This document shows positions 23,391 through 34,114 of a stretch of DNA of 64,000 nucleotides, piece by piece. The DNA is from Zelopaecilomyces penicillatus. Taxonomy: Eukaryota > Ascomycota > Sordariomycetes > Hypocreales > Pseudodiploosporaceae. Made by a program: the position numbers and the translations under genes. The notes below the pieces were generated by a model. That model had not been told where the DNA came from. It did not search any database and saw only the letters and a program-made list of their open reading frames with translations. The stretch spans positions 4,278,001-4,342,000 of the forward strand of contig VCCP01000003.1 of NCBI GenBank assembly GCA_005765155.1, read 5' to 3'. Position 1 is the stretch's first letter, and each line of letters starts with the position of its first letter.

Positions 23391-24226
23391 TCAATCCCAA
23401 TCGTCATCATCATCTTCCAGTGACCGTCCTACCGCACCAGTTTTGATGCTTTTCCCAGCTAAGCGCTCTTCCTCAGCGTCCTCAGCTGCTCTCCTCCTCT
23501 TCACTACTCTCATATCTGAATCTGGCACTGCACCAACCTCAACGAGGAGATCATCAATATGTCGCATGTTGGTCCTCACGCCCCCTAGTGTGAGGAGTGT
23601 CACAACTTGCTTCACAATATCGCCCTTGTTGTATATCAATATGGTGGGGCAGTTTCGGTCCGGATAATTTTCGATCGCCTGGCTCGCCCGAATCTCGCAG
23701 AACTTGATGTCCCCGTATTCTTTGGCAGCCTGCCTCCATAGCTCGGACAGGACCCTTGATTCAACGTTCGTTCCCATGGAAGCCATAAGATTAACCAATA
23801 CTGGGCCGTTCTTTGAGGCATCTGTGACTTCGCGCTGATATTCTGGCTTCGAAATTGGATAAACGTCGCCATGTATAGTTTTCTTTTGCAAATTGCTCAA
23901 CTCGGCCATGCGCTTCTGTTTGTATATTTCCAGGAATGCCTCATCTTCATCGTCTTCTAACTCATCGAGTTCGTCTAGGTCTCTCCCCTCAAGTCGGTTC
24001 TCGTGTGCAAGCCGTCTTCCCTCGAGAATAGCTTCTTCAATCATGGGTGTGGGACTGGGTGGCTTCTCCGGGATAACACCATGTTTGCGCAAAATGTCGT
24101 TCCTGTGCTTCCATTAGCTATGGTTGGTTGGTTGGAGAGCAAATGCGCGGGGCAAACATACCACTCTGTGTCCGCATTTGGATCGTCAATTGGAACTGCG
24201 ATCCTTTGTTCCGTAGGGGCAGCCAT
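23391..24226 (-). CDS. PLP2: Phosducin-like protein 2 (thioredoxin-fold CCT co-chaperone)
   Basis: Two exons, 24226..24162 and 24102..23391, encode 258 residues. The junction (donor GTATGT, acceptor ACAG) restores ADTEWNDILRKHGVIP, the hallmark N-terminus of the Plp2/PDCL3 group. An acidic helical region with DLDELDELEDDEDE follows. The thioredoxin-like domain covers about 95-215 (ISKPEYQREVTDAS, NYPDRNCPTILIYNKGD). The C-terminus is acidic (SLEDDDDDWD), also typical. Plp2 binds the cytosolic chaperonin CCT and helps fold actin, tubulin and cell-cycle proteins, and it is essential in yeast. The gene diverges from RPS27 with about 520 bp between the starts. Confidence 0.93.
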
Positions 24227-24750
24227 GATGTGTTTACTCGCTCAAGTTGTGCATGCTGTTTATAACAATGGGAATAAAAAGAACAGGAATAAAGAGGACT
24301 GATAGAGATGTGATGTCTAATAGCTGGCTGCCTGGTGGTGACGGTTGCACAAGAACCCCTCCATGCCCACCAAAGCCACGACAGCTAGGGTCCATTTTTG
24401 CCAACCTGTAATTACTTGCACAAAGTGCACAATAGTTCTCCACCCCACCCATGCATAACTCTTAACCTCGGGGATTCTTAGTCTGTCAGCCGAAGCAATT
24501 TATAGCCAATCAGACTCTAGTGCTCATGCATCACGTGCGATGGGCAACGAAGCCCTAGTACGCTAGTCCATTTTAGGCGAGATTTCTTGCTGCTGGCAAA
24601 CGAGAAGCACCCCCTCGAAGTCCACCGAACTTTTCCTCGCTTAACTCCTCTCATCGAACTTGCGAGCCTCAAATCTGTCTCCAGATTTCGTCAAGCACCT
24701 CTCACCTCGCAAGATACCGACGACAATTTTTCTCGAGATAATCAGTCAAG
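24227..24750. promoter_or_regulatory. Divergent promoter region of PLP2 and RPS27
   Basis: These 524 bp separate the two start codons. It holds both 5' leaders; no specific element is assigned. Confidence 0.5.
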
Positions 24751-25277
24751 ATGGTGAGCGACAATCTCCCTTCAGTTTTATATGGCAGTGGATTAGGGCA
24801 CGATGGATGAAGGTGGCGAAACTGCGAAAGGCAAAAAAGTTGGATGGACAAGGACATCGACGCTGGCGAAATTTCGGTTGAAGGATACCGCCAATGAAAT
24901 CTGGGATTGGATACGATACATGTTATGGGAGACAGTCTTGCTGACTGACTTTGGTCCAGGTTCTCGCTGTTGACCTGCTCAACCCTTCTGCGGCTGCTGA
25001 GGCCAAGAAGCACAAGCTCAAGGTACGTTGATAGGTGTTCGATCCATCCCTTGCGCCCCATAATCGGTGTTGACATTTCCTCTTTTCTGCCTAGACCTTG
25101 GTCCCTGCCCCTCGATCATTCTTCATGGATGTCAAGTGCCCCGGATGCTTCACCATCACCACCGTCTTCTCGCACGCCCAGACCGTCGTCATCTGCCAGG
25201 GCTGCACCACCGTCCTCTGCCAGCCCACCGGTGGCAAGGCCAGATTAACTGAGGGCTGCTCTTTCCGAAGAAAGTAG
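24751..25277 (+). CDS. RPS27: 40S ribosomal protein S27 (eS27)
   Basis: Three exons, 24751..24753, 24960..25022 and 25095..25277, encode 82 residues. The first exon is the bare ATG, followed directly by a 206-nt intron (GTGAGC...CCAG), an arrangement seen in many fungal ribosomal protein genes. The protein begins MVLAVDLLNPSAAAEAKKHK. It carries the zinc-ribbon C-P-G-C ... C-Q-G-C (DVKCPGCFTITT, VICQGCTTVLCQPTGGKA) and ends GCSFRRK. The length and all four cysteines match eS27, a component of the small ribosomal subunit. Confidence 0.97.
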
Positions 25278-27137
25278 ACTGCTCGCGGCGGTTTCTTTCC
25301 TTGGGTACTCATGACTCTTACGGTTCATCATGGTGGTGGTCATCTCGGATCTGCAAATTACGAACATCCTCGACGTGGGCGATAGACAACCTACAATGCG
25401 ACCATAATCAATCTTTTTGCAGATAGAAGATGGAACACCCAGATCAGTGGCGTTTTGGGGGTCTCCGGATATCTTGCATGGCACATCATTCTTCTCGTTT
25501 TTACGTTACGCGCCTTGTACCAAAGAGTCGTCTCTTGAGGCGGGAACAAAAGCACTGCATGGGTGGAAAGCTGGAGAAAGCCTTCACTTGAGTATCTAGA
25601 AGGTCTTTGAAGGACTCACTGGATACTATAACGTGGAACCGGTCGTTTGAGGATCGCTCATACCCAAGTGCAGTGGGTAGTGGGGGATGGACACTGTGCT
25701 TTTGCGAAATTCAATGGTTTCCACGACATCGTTCAAGTCCCCTACCTGGCCGTGACAAGCGTGCATGTGTGCTGTAATGACTTTTGTTGACAATTATCCT
25801 GTCTGTCATTGTGGCATCAAAATGCTGCGATATTAGGCATGGCGAGCAGTTGCCATATACAATCGCCAAATTGTCAAAACTGATATCCCATTGTGCCAGA
25901 CATTTTCACTCGTTCAGGATCCCTCGCTGAATATTATTGTATAATGACCGATGTTTGAGGCACTGAGGAACACTTGTGCTGGTACAACGACTACGACTGA
26001 AGGTCTTAGTTGTAACTGACGTATTTCGTGCTAGTACTGGTAATTCTATCCAAGGTCGATACGATCATTTTGGAAACTAAATAAATCTTTCAATATATAA
26101 GTTAAGCTATGACGACATGTAGATGGTCGTCCGCAATTCTATGACTGAAAAGCTACAGCAGAAATTGGCAGCAACTTAACGAACGAAGAATGTAGCAAAA
26201 ATGAGCTTTGATTGAATTTATAACAACCTAGTATAGGTACAGATACATAGGCGGAGAGTAACACTCGTGAACAACGGGATACGTGTCCTGCCATGACTGC
26301 TAAATTCCCAAGACCAAGTCAATACAATTTTTTCTCTCAAGTTCACCCTATCCGGATGTGGTGACAGTCGTCTTGGAATGCCCATGTACGAGGCCCAAAT
26401 CACTAGACCTGTTGCCGGCCTGTGGTAATGTAATATCGTTTCAAGTTCTGGCAAACCGGTTTGCTCAAATGGTGTGGCGTAGGTGCTGAAAGCTCCAAGT
26501 CTACCAACGAATGAAATTGAAGAGCATGTCGTAACCACCTGCAGCCTAGGCATTACCATGCCCGACATGATTGGGCTGATTATGATTTGCTCCAGTCCGG
26601 GTTGCCAGGGAACACCCGCGCTCTGACTCAGCGGCTTCGAGGCACTTAACGCGAATCCATCGCGACAAGACGCGCTGCAAGGCTTAATGAGCAGCCCCAC
26701 TTTGCCTCTCTCTCTTCAAGGCAGCCTCTCCCACTTCATTCAACTTCCTAGCATCATCCCCCTGCCACCACTTGTTACACACCAATTTGACGAAGTCTCA
26801 ATTCTCCCCACGTTTTCGTCTAATAAGGCTCAATACTCTCCACTTTGCGGCTGGCGAGATTGCTTTTCGCATATCTATTGCACGGACTATTTCTAGAATT
26901 GTGCAAAGGAAATACCAGCCAGTGGTTTGATATACATCTTTCATACGGAACGAATTATACGAGCATAGCATTTTGTTCTTGGTTGCAGGGAGGAAGTTGG
27001 CATCAAGACCAATTATCAACGCACGCAATTGCCCATCAGCAGGGGTTCTACTAGGCGGCGATTGAGACACGAATCTGCATTACGAAGTACTTTCCTGAGA
27101 AGCATTAGGAATTCCACGGCGCCGGGAACAGCACAGC
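25278..27137. other. 1.9 kb intergenic between RPS27 and SPD1-like gene
   Basis: This contains the RPS27 3' region and the promoter of the next gene. A 160-codon open stretch on the minus strand (26218-26700) has no ATG at its start and no recognisable domain. I do not call it a gene. Confidence 0.5.
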
Positions 27138-27803
27138 ATGTCGACCCCTCGAACAAAACGCATGTTTGCCGGCGCATCGGCTGATCCTGCACAACGCCAG
27201 ATTACGTCGTTTTTCTCACTCCAGTCCACTGGCGATGTCATAATCACAGAATCTCCTCGGCAGCCCATTCTTCCCCCCAATGTGCAGTCCAACCTTCTCA
27301 GCGTCGGCATGCGAGTGCGCAAGTCTGTGCCCGAGGGCTACAAAACTTCTGGATCAAGCGCCTTTAAGTTATGGACAGACGACGCAGTGCCATCGCCAAC
27401 CACCAAGATCACCTCTTCAAGAGTCGCTTCTAGGGAATTGCTGCCATTCTGTGGCATCAACAGGGTTGGCGGGTTAGACACCCAACCGGATTTCTCTGAC
27501 TATGAAGATGATGTGCCTTCGCTGTATGCTGTTCCTGGACTTACACTATCACAAGAAAGCAACGACAGCGTCGTCGCCAGCGAACCGTCTCGCAAACGTT
27601 TCTTCGATGAGGATAGTGACAGCGACAGCCTAGCACCAGCTGAATGGAGGAATGCTAGGATCCTGGCCATTCCCAAGTCGCGGGCCAAAAAGCCCCTAGA
27701 AGTCGGGGATGTTGGCCAGGAGAACATGACTGTGGATGTTGATTTTGACGATGCAGACTTTCTTGTACTTGATCAAGAGAAGGGGATGGACATGTCGTGT
27801 TGA
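27138..27803 (+). CDS. SPD1/DIF1/HUG-type ribonucleotide reductase inhibitor with PIP box
   Basis: A single exon encodes 221 residues. The segment VGMRVRKSVPEGYKT (about 57-71) is the conserved HUG/R3-type motif of the small disordered RNR regulators Spd1, Dif1, Sml1 and Hug1. Near the N-terminus Q19-R-Q-I-T-S-F-F26 fits the PCNA-interacting (PIP) consensus Q-x-x-I-x-x-F-F. S. pombe Spd1 is destroyed on chromatin through PCNA and CRL4-Cdt2, so the two motifs together fit an S-phase-controlled inhibitor. The rest is disordered, Ser/Asp-rich and acidic at the C-terminus (DVDFDDADFLVLDQE). A basic cluster SRKRFFDEDSDSD could be a localisation signal. Family assignment is from motifs, and the exact orthologue name is uncertain. 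Confidence 0.75.
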   Translation: MSTPRTKRMFAGASADPAQRQITSFFSLQSTGDVIITESPRQPILPPNVQSNLLSVGMRVRKSVPEGYKTSGSSAFKLWTDDAVPSPTTKITSSRVASRELLPFCGINRVGGLDTQPDFSDYEDDVPSLYAVPGLTLSQESNDSVVASEPSRKRFFDEDSDSDSLAPAEWRNARILAIPKSRAKKPLEVGDVGQENMTVDVDFDDADFLVLDQEKGMDMSC

Positions 27804-28185
27804 TGATGTTAAGCTCAAAGGAGCTGAGATGTGAGCTCAAATACTACTGTGAGATAAGAAGGAACCGGGTTAACTGGCTGGAGTGGCCATACTGTAGATT
27901 TTGTGAGAGTATGAAGGGATGAGGCAAGTTTACGGAGGTATAGCGTTTGATGAGATTATGCCTGTCATTATGTTGGCATCCTTTTTCTTTAGGGGTATCT
28001 TTTTTAAAAGCCTGCGTAGAGCACAGTTCTCAACGGTAATCAGATATTATTATGTAGCTGTTACATATATAGAAACACTTTGTTTACAACATGCAGCAGG
28101 AACCAGTAAAGATGCAGTATGGCTATCCAGTTCTATCGGGTTTTAATTCAACTCACCATGCTCTGCACCAGCAAACATGTCGTGC
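27804..28185. other. Convergent 3' region of SPD1-like and Gemin2-like genes
   Basis: About 380 bp, AT-rich around 27950-28090, with no gene visible. Confidence 0.5.
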
Positions 28186-29849
28186 TCATAAACCGACAAA
28201 CGGCTCACGGAACTCAAGCAAGTCCCGTTGCCCGTAAAACTCACCAGCAACAGTGAGCACCATATTGAGTGTCGCTCGCATGTTCATCCTCGCCCTTGTC
28301 CTCTCTGCCTCCTTGAGGCGCTCTGCTTCTTCCTCAATGGATGAGGCATTGAGCTTGGCAAGAAGCCGACGTTTAGCTGCCTCTAGTGCTTCCTCGTCAC
28401 CGTGTTCAGTAACTTCGCCCTCATCTGCGTCAGAATCAGACGCAAGATCCATCGCGACATCTTCTCCACCACTATCACCATCTTCGTTTACCTCACCTTC
28501 TTCTTCTTCTTCTTCTTCTTCTTCTTCTTCTTCTTCTTCTTCTTCTTCTTCTTCTTCTTCTTCTTCTTCATCCTCAACTTTTTCCTTACCGTGGTCATGA
28601 TCTTGGATATGTTGAGATGATGGAGCTGGCGTGGCACTGGTAGCTCTTGTTTCTGGAACGTCTATCCCACCATCAACCTCGCCATCCTCTTCGGCCATGA
28701 TATCGTCATCGCTGCTGTTTCTGTCTACTTCATCATTTTCACCAAACTCATCCTCTGCAAGTTGTTCTCTCAAGGCCGCCATCTCGGCGAGACTCCTTCC
28801 CAGCAGCACGGCTCGGCGTCCAAGGTCTCGTATCCAGCCAATTTCAGTGTGGCTAAGCTCACCCTTATCCGGTAGCCGAGCGAGTAGTGCCCAGAGCCAC
28901 TGGCTTGTCCGCTCTGTCACAGGGTATCCTTGTGTGAGAAATTTGCCTCCAATGACAACGCGCAAGACCCTCAATACGGAATCTTTCGACATGAGGGCGA
29001 GTTGTAGCGGATGAGGATCGCTGTTGCGAAGCGAAGAAGACCAGATCTTGTTGGTAGAGGAATTTTGGCCGGAAGATGCAGCAAAGGTCGGCCGTGATGT
29101 GGGCAAACGTTTGGCGGCATCACGGGGTGGTTCTGTATCAAGTTTTGAGCGTAGATCGAGGTATCGTTTCATCAAGGCTGAGAAATATGCCTCCAAAAGT
29201 GCCTTTTCTAGGCTCTCTTGGCCCTCTTCATCGGCCTGGTCTCCTTTTTCACCACCATTGTCCCCGTCCGTCCCGACAGGCAAGCCGATATACGCGCCAT
29301 CCTCATAATAACCTTTCAGATCTGGAGTGCTGGTATTGTGTAGATTTCTTCGTGTTTCCTCCTCCTCGACTTCTTCACCATTGGCTTCTTGCCCTCCATC
29401 AAAACCGTCGGGGAGTTGGGGTCCGATCTGTACTTTTGGCGCGACAAGTAGATGTGGGATTTTGTAAGCTTGTTGTCTAAGGGGAACTCACCATATCAGT
29501 ATTCGCGACTTCTGCAACACCAATGGGGATGGATTTCAGCAAAGAGTAATTCAGCAACGCAGCAGAGGAGGGCTAGTCAAGTATGGCTGGTAGAGCAAGA
29601 GGGATTGCCTTACCTCACAGACATCAAGTAGGCCATGGCATCAGAGTCGTCCTCAAACTCCGACTCTTCACCGTGAGGAATTGTCGTCGCATTTTCGAGG
29701 TCCGAGAACACATATTTCTGGCCCCAGGTTGGATCGATGCCCGAGTTTTGATGCTGGCGTGACTTGGAGCTCTGCGTCTTGGAGCGCTTTGGTTCAGGTT
29801 CTAGGATTTCGCCCTCACTGGCATCGTCGTGCTCCCTCTTCCCTGACAT
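28186..29849 (-). CDS. Gemin2/SIP1-family SMN-complex protein
   Basis: Exons on the minus strand are 29849..29619, 29572..29492 and 29427..28186 (517 residues). The start is MSGKREHDDASEGEI. The N-terminal part contains DAMAYLMS, as in fungal Gemin2 proteins. The Gemin2/Brr1 helical domain lies in exon 3, with LEAYFSALMKRYLDLRS, DSVLRVLRVVIGGKFL, TSQWLWALLARLPD and WIRDLGRRAVLLG. The family assembles Sm rings on spliceosomal snRNAs. The C-terminal third is unusually acidic, with an uninterrupted glutamate tract from a (GAA)24 repeat, then KRRLLAKLNAS and a final helix. The exon 1 donor is a judgement call. GTGAGG keeps the frame, while the overlapping GTAAGG four bases later does not. Confidence 0.8.
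28498..28569. repeat. (TTC)24 microsatellite coding for polyglutamate
   Basis: Twenty-four perfect TTC units on the plus strand (GAA on the coding strand) lie within the third exon of the Gemin2-like gene. They encode a pure Glu run, extended by further acidic residues on both sides. Confidence 0.95.
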
Positions 29850-30246
29850 GGCGCTACCGGACCGAAAGGCGTAAGGCAAGCATGTACATACATGGGAAGT
29901 TGTGCATGCAAAGTGAGGAAGAGATGTGGGGGACAGCTGAAGATTGCCTGATGCCAACGACTTTTTTTTTGGAGGTGCTGATCTGAGAACCCTGCTGGTT
30001 GAGCAATGACGCGGGCGACACCAATTGGAATGGGTGTCGCTAAGTCATTACGGTGTGCTTCAACGGACTATTGCCTGCAGGTACCCATTGAAGCTACCGT
30101 TGGCACCGATAGTTCTAGTTGTTCCACTAGAGAGAAACCCCACCACCAACAATTCCTACATCCTACGAATTCGCTAAATAGGACTTTTGTAATCGCAACC
30201 ACGCTTTATCCAGCTCGCTCATATTTTGGATGGTTTGAATTCGATC
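29850..30246. promoter_or_regulatory. Divergent promoter region of Gemin2-like gene and HER2
   Basis: These 397 bp lie between two divergent start codons. A T9 run at about 29962-29970 is the only distinct feature. No specific element is assigned. Confidence 0.45.
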
Positions 30247-31862
30247 ATGACAGCGGCACTTCTCCGCCGCGGGGCCCTTCGAGCAACGATACGTCATGAG
30301 CTCCTCCCACGACTTGCGTTGACACGGGCGCAATGGCGGCGTTCTCAAAGCTCAGCAAGCTACAATCACTTCGTGGAGAGCAGTGAGACTTGTCTTTGTC
30401 CCAGCCGTTTATCATTGCGCATAGACTGTGATGTTTCTAACAAGATTCTTCTGCAGAGCCGATTAAGTCTCAATCAGAACCAACGACTACACAATTGCTC
30501 CCCAACGCAAAGCCTTTCAGGCTCGCCGTCAAAGACAACATCGCCACTGCCGGCTTCCCTACACAATGCGCTTCGGGTATTCTGGCCTCCCATCCTTCGC
30601 CATTCGAGGCCACAATTGTTCAGCAGTTGCGTGCCAGAGGCGCCGTTGTTGTTGGGAAGACCAACATGGACGAATTTGGCATGGGCTCACACTCGATGAA
30701 CTCTGTTCACGGCCCGGTTCGCAACCCCCTCGCCCCGGCTTCCGAGAACGTTTCCGCGGGTGGAAGCTCCGGAGGTAGTGCGGTAGCAGTCCAGGTGGGA
30801 GACGCTGATATTGCACTCGGAACGGATACGGGAGGCTCCGTGAGGCTACCGGCTGCGTATACCGGAGTGGTTGGATATAAACCTAGCTACGGCATGATCT
30901 CACGTTATGGGGTTGTTCCGTATGCAAACTCCCTAGATACCGTGGGTTTTTTATCTAAAGAAGTTGGGCCAATTCGCGAGTTGGTCTTTGAGACCGGCCT
31001 CTATCAAGAATATGACCCCAACGATCCGACATCCTTGTCGTCCGCTACCCGACAGCGGTGTTCTCGAGCCTGCCCTTCACTTCTTCCAGACATATCACAG
31101 CTTACCTTTGGAATCCCCATTGAGTATAACGTTTCCGAACTTGACCCATCGATCCGGAAGGCATGGAAGGCTGCTGCCTCAGTTCTCGAGTCTCTGGGGG
31201 CTCAAATAGTGCCTGTCTCCCTACCCTCCACCAAAGAGGCAATCAGTGCCTACTATATCTTGGCCCCTGCGGAAGCCTCATCCAATCTTGCCAAGTACGA
31301 TGGTGTTCGATACGGCGTCCGTCGTCCTGGAGGAGACGCCACCGGGGAAACGCTCTACTCTGAGACTCGTGGGGCCGGATTTGGCGAAGAGGTTAAGCGA
31401 CGAATTCTCCTAGGGACATACAGCCTAAGCTCCGAGGCCATGGACAACTATTTTATCCAAGCCCAAAAGATAAGGCGCCTTGTTCAACAAGATTTCGATA
31501 GGGTCTTCAAACTCGAAAATCCACTTTACGAGCCAGTGTATTTCGATCTCAGCGACATGGACGCCAACATTGAGCTCGGGGACAAACGCGGCCCTGCCCA
31601 GGTCGACTTTTTGCTGTCGCCAACTGCCCCAACATTTCCCCCAAATCTGGGCGACGTGCAACAGCAAAGTAGCGTCGATGTGTATACGAATGATATCCTT
31701 ACTGTTCCAGCTAGTCTGGCTGGCTTGCCTGCCGTGTCTGTCCCGATACAGGCTGCGGAAAGCGGCCGCTATCCGGCAGGGCTACAACTGATCGCCCAGT
31801 ACTGGGACGACCAGAGGTTACTGAGCTTTGCAGAAAGATTAATGAAACTAACGGTTGCCTGA
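30247..31862 (+). CDS. HER2: Glutamyl-tRNA(Gln) amidotransferase subunit A, mitochondrial
   Basis: Two exons, 30247..30382 and 30457..31862, encode 513 residues. The first exon is Arg/Leu/Ser-rich without acidic residues (MTAALLRRGALRATIR), a typical mitochondrial presequence. The amidase-signature core is complete. The lysine is in RLAVKDNIATAG, the cis-serine in SAGGSSGGSA and the nucleophilic serine in GTDTGGSVRLPAA, followed by VGYKPSYGMISRYG, as in GatA proteins. Together with PET112 (GatB) it converts Glu-tRNA(Gln) to Gln-tRNA(Gln) in mitochondria, using ammonia released from glutamine. The C-terminal ANSLDTVGFLSK and PAGLQLIAQ motifs are also conserved. Confidence 0.95.
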
Positions 31863-32350
31863 GAACGCATCGTGACGCATTTTTATGACTTCTATATAGA
31901 TGGCATGGGGAGAACTGGTAATGTAATGGTAGCCTAAATAGCCTGTTTTTAACATGTACATTAATGGTAGGGACGCCTGGCATGGATATCGGCGTTTTCC
32001 TTTGCTCAGCAACCATCGTCATGATGCCCTGGGATATGGGGCATGCTGTTCGCTCCCATTTTTTCTCCGGTACACAGCTATCCGTATTTATTGAGCATGG
32101 CTCTGCTCCCTTCAGATCACTTTAGACACCAGTTCTCGTTAGGTTAGCTTTTTAAAACCAGAGATCGGATATTTGTGCTGGTATCGATGCAGCGAGAACT
32201 TTCGCATGTGTCCGATTCACCATGGTGCGATGGCACGCCGCATACTGGCTGCTGAAGGGCATGCATGAAGGGTAGCACCTCCAATGATAGTTGGTAAGTG
32301 GTGCATGCCCTGCTTCTTGGAGAGGTCGAAGTTGTGTCGGTTTCCATACT
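31863..32350. other. Convergent 3' region of HER2 and PRP38
   Basis: About 490 bp between two stop codons. No gene or repeat is visible. Confidence 0.5.
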
Positions 32351-33106
32351 TCAGGGTGACCGGCTGCGGCTCCTTGATCTCTCTTGGTTATCCACATCCA
32401 TTTCTCCGCTATCGGATACTTCTCCTGATTCCTCTCTTTCGCCATTTTCCTTATTCTCCCCCTCCTCCTCCTCCTCCTCAAGCAGGTCTTCAAGGTCGCC
32501 TAGGGGACTCACCCTGGGCTCAAGAACCTCAAGATCCTCTAGAATATCTCTCTTTGGCATCTTCCACAAAGTAGTCGCGCATACCCTGTCTTTGGTGAGA
32601 AGATCGTCGACAAACTCATCAACAAAGATGAGGGACGTTCCCGTCCGAGCCTTGCGCCGCAACTTGCGCCTGTCCTCGAGAAAAGGCTCCAATGTCATAA
32701 ATACGTCCTTAGCTTGGCGCGTAAGCCGAATGTAAAAGCAGGCCAAGGCACGAAGATACTTAAAGTGCTCGCCGCCGAAAGAGAGGTACTCTTGCAGGAT
32801 CTCGTCGCTCGGCGCGAGCTCTAGCAGCTTGAAGGCCAGACACAGAAAGGGGCTGGGCTTTTGGGACGCGCCGTGTGTACCACCTATAAAGTTGACGTGT
32901 TCAACAACACGATCAATAATGTCGGCCTCGTTGAGAGCAAAGCACTGCTCCTTGTAAAAATATGAATCCACGATACGATCCTTGACGGCCTTTTCCATAA
33001 TTGTCGCGGGGTTCAAGCCATTGGGTGCAAGGGCGGCGTTGGAACCACGCTCATCGAGAAAGCGCCGCGCATCGGCCTGAACGGTGTCCGATTTTTTATA
33101 TGACAT
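32351..33106 (-). CDS. PRP38: Pre-mRNA-splicing factor 38
   Basis: A single exon encodes 251 residues from ATG at 33106 (MSYKKSDTVQADARRFLDERG). The PRP38 domain spans about 20-180, with GLNPATIMEKAVKDRI, SYFYKEQCFALNE, FGGEHFKYLRALACFYIRL and FVDDLLTKDRVCATTLWKMPKRD. These are diagnostic for Prp38. The protein is a tri-snRNP component needed for spliceosome activation. The C-terminus is acidic (LLEEEEEEGENKEN) and ends in an Arg/Ser repeat (RSRSRSP), the RS-like tail seen in non-yeast homologues. No intron is visible. Confidence 0.95.
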   Translation of the reverse strand: MSYKKSDTVQADARRFLDERGSNAALAPNGLNPATIMEKAVKDRIVDSYFYKEQCFALNEADIIDRVVEHVNFIGGTHGASQKPSPFLCLAFKLLELAPSDEILQEYLSFGGEHFKYLRALACFYIRLTRQAKDVFMTLEPFLEDRRKLRRKARTGTSLIFVDEFVDDLLTKDRVCATTLWKMPKRDILEDLEVLEPRVSPLGDLEDLLEEEEEEGENKENGEREESGEVSDSGEMDVDNQERSRSRSRSP

Positions 33107-33440
33107 GGCGGGCAACGTATGTGACGTGCGATGTTAATTTGCGGGATTGGGAACAATGACGTTTGTGCTCCAAGTACGAAATGATGGTTGGGGTTGCATG
33201 GGCAAAAAGTAGGAGCTATCATTAACTGGGGTGCGATAAGATTGTTGCCCGGTCAACCAAGTAAATACGTGCTCCGCCATGAGCTACCTGACGTACATCC
33301 CGACGGAGCTTGCTCACTGTTACACCTGCCATAGAGGCGTACAGCCTGTGTAACAACCTCTGCAGTTTTTCCAATAAGCTCTTTCTGTTGGAGCGGGTTG
33401 ATGAATATTATTATTATTATCTTGGGGAATCTGTTCAACC
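33107..33440. other. Divergent region between PRP38 and small membrane protein gene
   Basis: About 330 bp holding two 5' regions. A short (ATT)n-like run occurs around 33405-33420. I see nothing else. Confidence 0.45.
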
Positions 33441-34114
33441 ATGCGTAAAGTACTCCTCACCTCATCCCAGGTCTCTGTCCTGGCCTATTCAACCATTGGT
33501 AAGCTGCACAACGCTCCTCGCGGCAAGTTGCCGTAACCCCAGTCAAGGAAATTGATGGAAATGTGGAAAACTAATTACACCGGATGGAAAATGCAGTCAT
33601 TCTCTGTACAACGGCGCTATTTCTCAGTGGTTACACGATACAGCAGCGTACGTTGAGAGAGCTCCGCGCCGCTATCCGGCCGAGGGAGTCGCCGAAGGTG
33701 CACCTACCGGATCGATTTAAGACTTCGACAACCGAGCTGAAGGATGGTACGGTGATATTTGTTGAAAGCGAGGCGGAATTGGAGATCAAAGAGCAGCAGA
33801 TATCTATCGTGGAAGTGAAGCAGTCTGAGCCAGAAGCCGAAAAGGCGCCCGAAAAGATTGAGCCCGCAGCGGTGCCCAGCGAAAAGGAGGAGTCGAAGAA
33901 GTCTACCAAATCCGCAACAGAGAAACAAGTAGCCATGGTGGAGAAGCTCAAAGCAAAGGTTGCTGAAAAGACTTGGGCTGTTGAAAATCCAGATCCGCTC
34001 TCTAAGAACCGTGTTCCCATCACACGAGCGCAACGGAGGCAACAGATTAAAGACGAACTTAGGAGGCTTTCACAATCGGAAAGGCCAATCTACTACCAAA
34101 GAAGGCTGTGGTGA
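33441..34114 (+). CDS. Unassigned single-pass membrane protein, basic C-terminus
   Basis: Two exons, 33441..33498 and 33597..34114, encode 191 residues. The 98-nt intron (GTAAGC donor, CTAAT branch, GCAG acceptor) joins MRKVLLTSSQVSVLAYST to IVILCTTALFLSGYTIQQRT, producing one continuous hydrophobic helix at the N-terminus. This would act as a membrane anchor or mitochondrial inner-membrane segment. After the anchor comes a Glu/Lys-rich soluble part (EPEAEKAPEKIEPAAVPSEK) and a basic C-terminal helix ending RRQQIKDELRRLSQ and YYQRRLW. I do not recognise the family. An unspliced alternative would start at ATG 33584 (176 residues), but its helix would be shorter. Confidence 0.65.

Noticed and set aside
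26218..26700. A 160-codon open stretch on the minus strand between RPS27 and the SPD1-like gene
   Set aside because: It opens with GTG, not ATG, has no recognisable domain and no splice-supported extension. Length alone is weak evidence.
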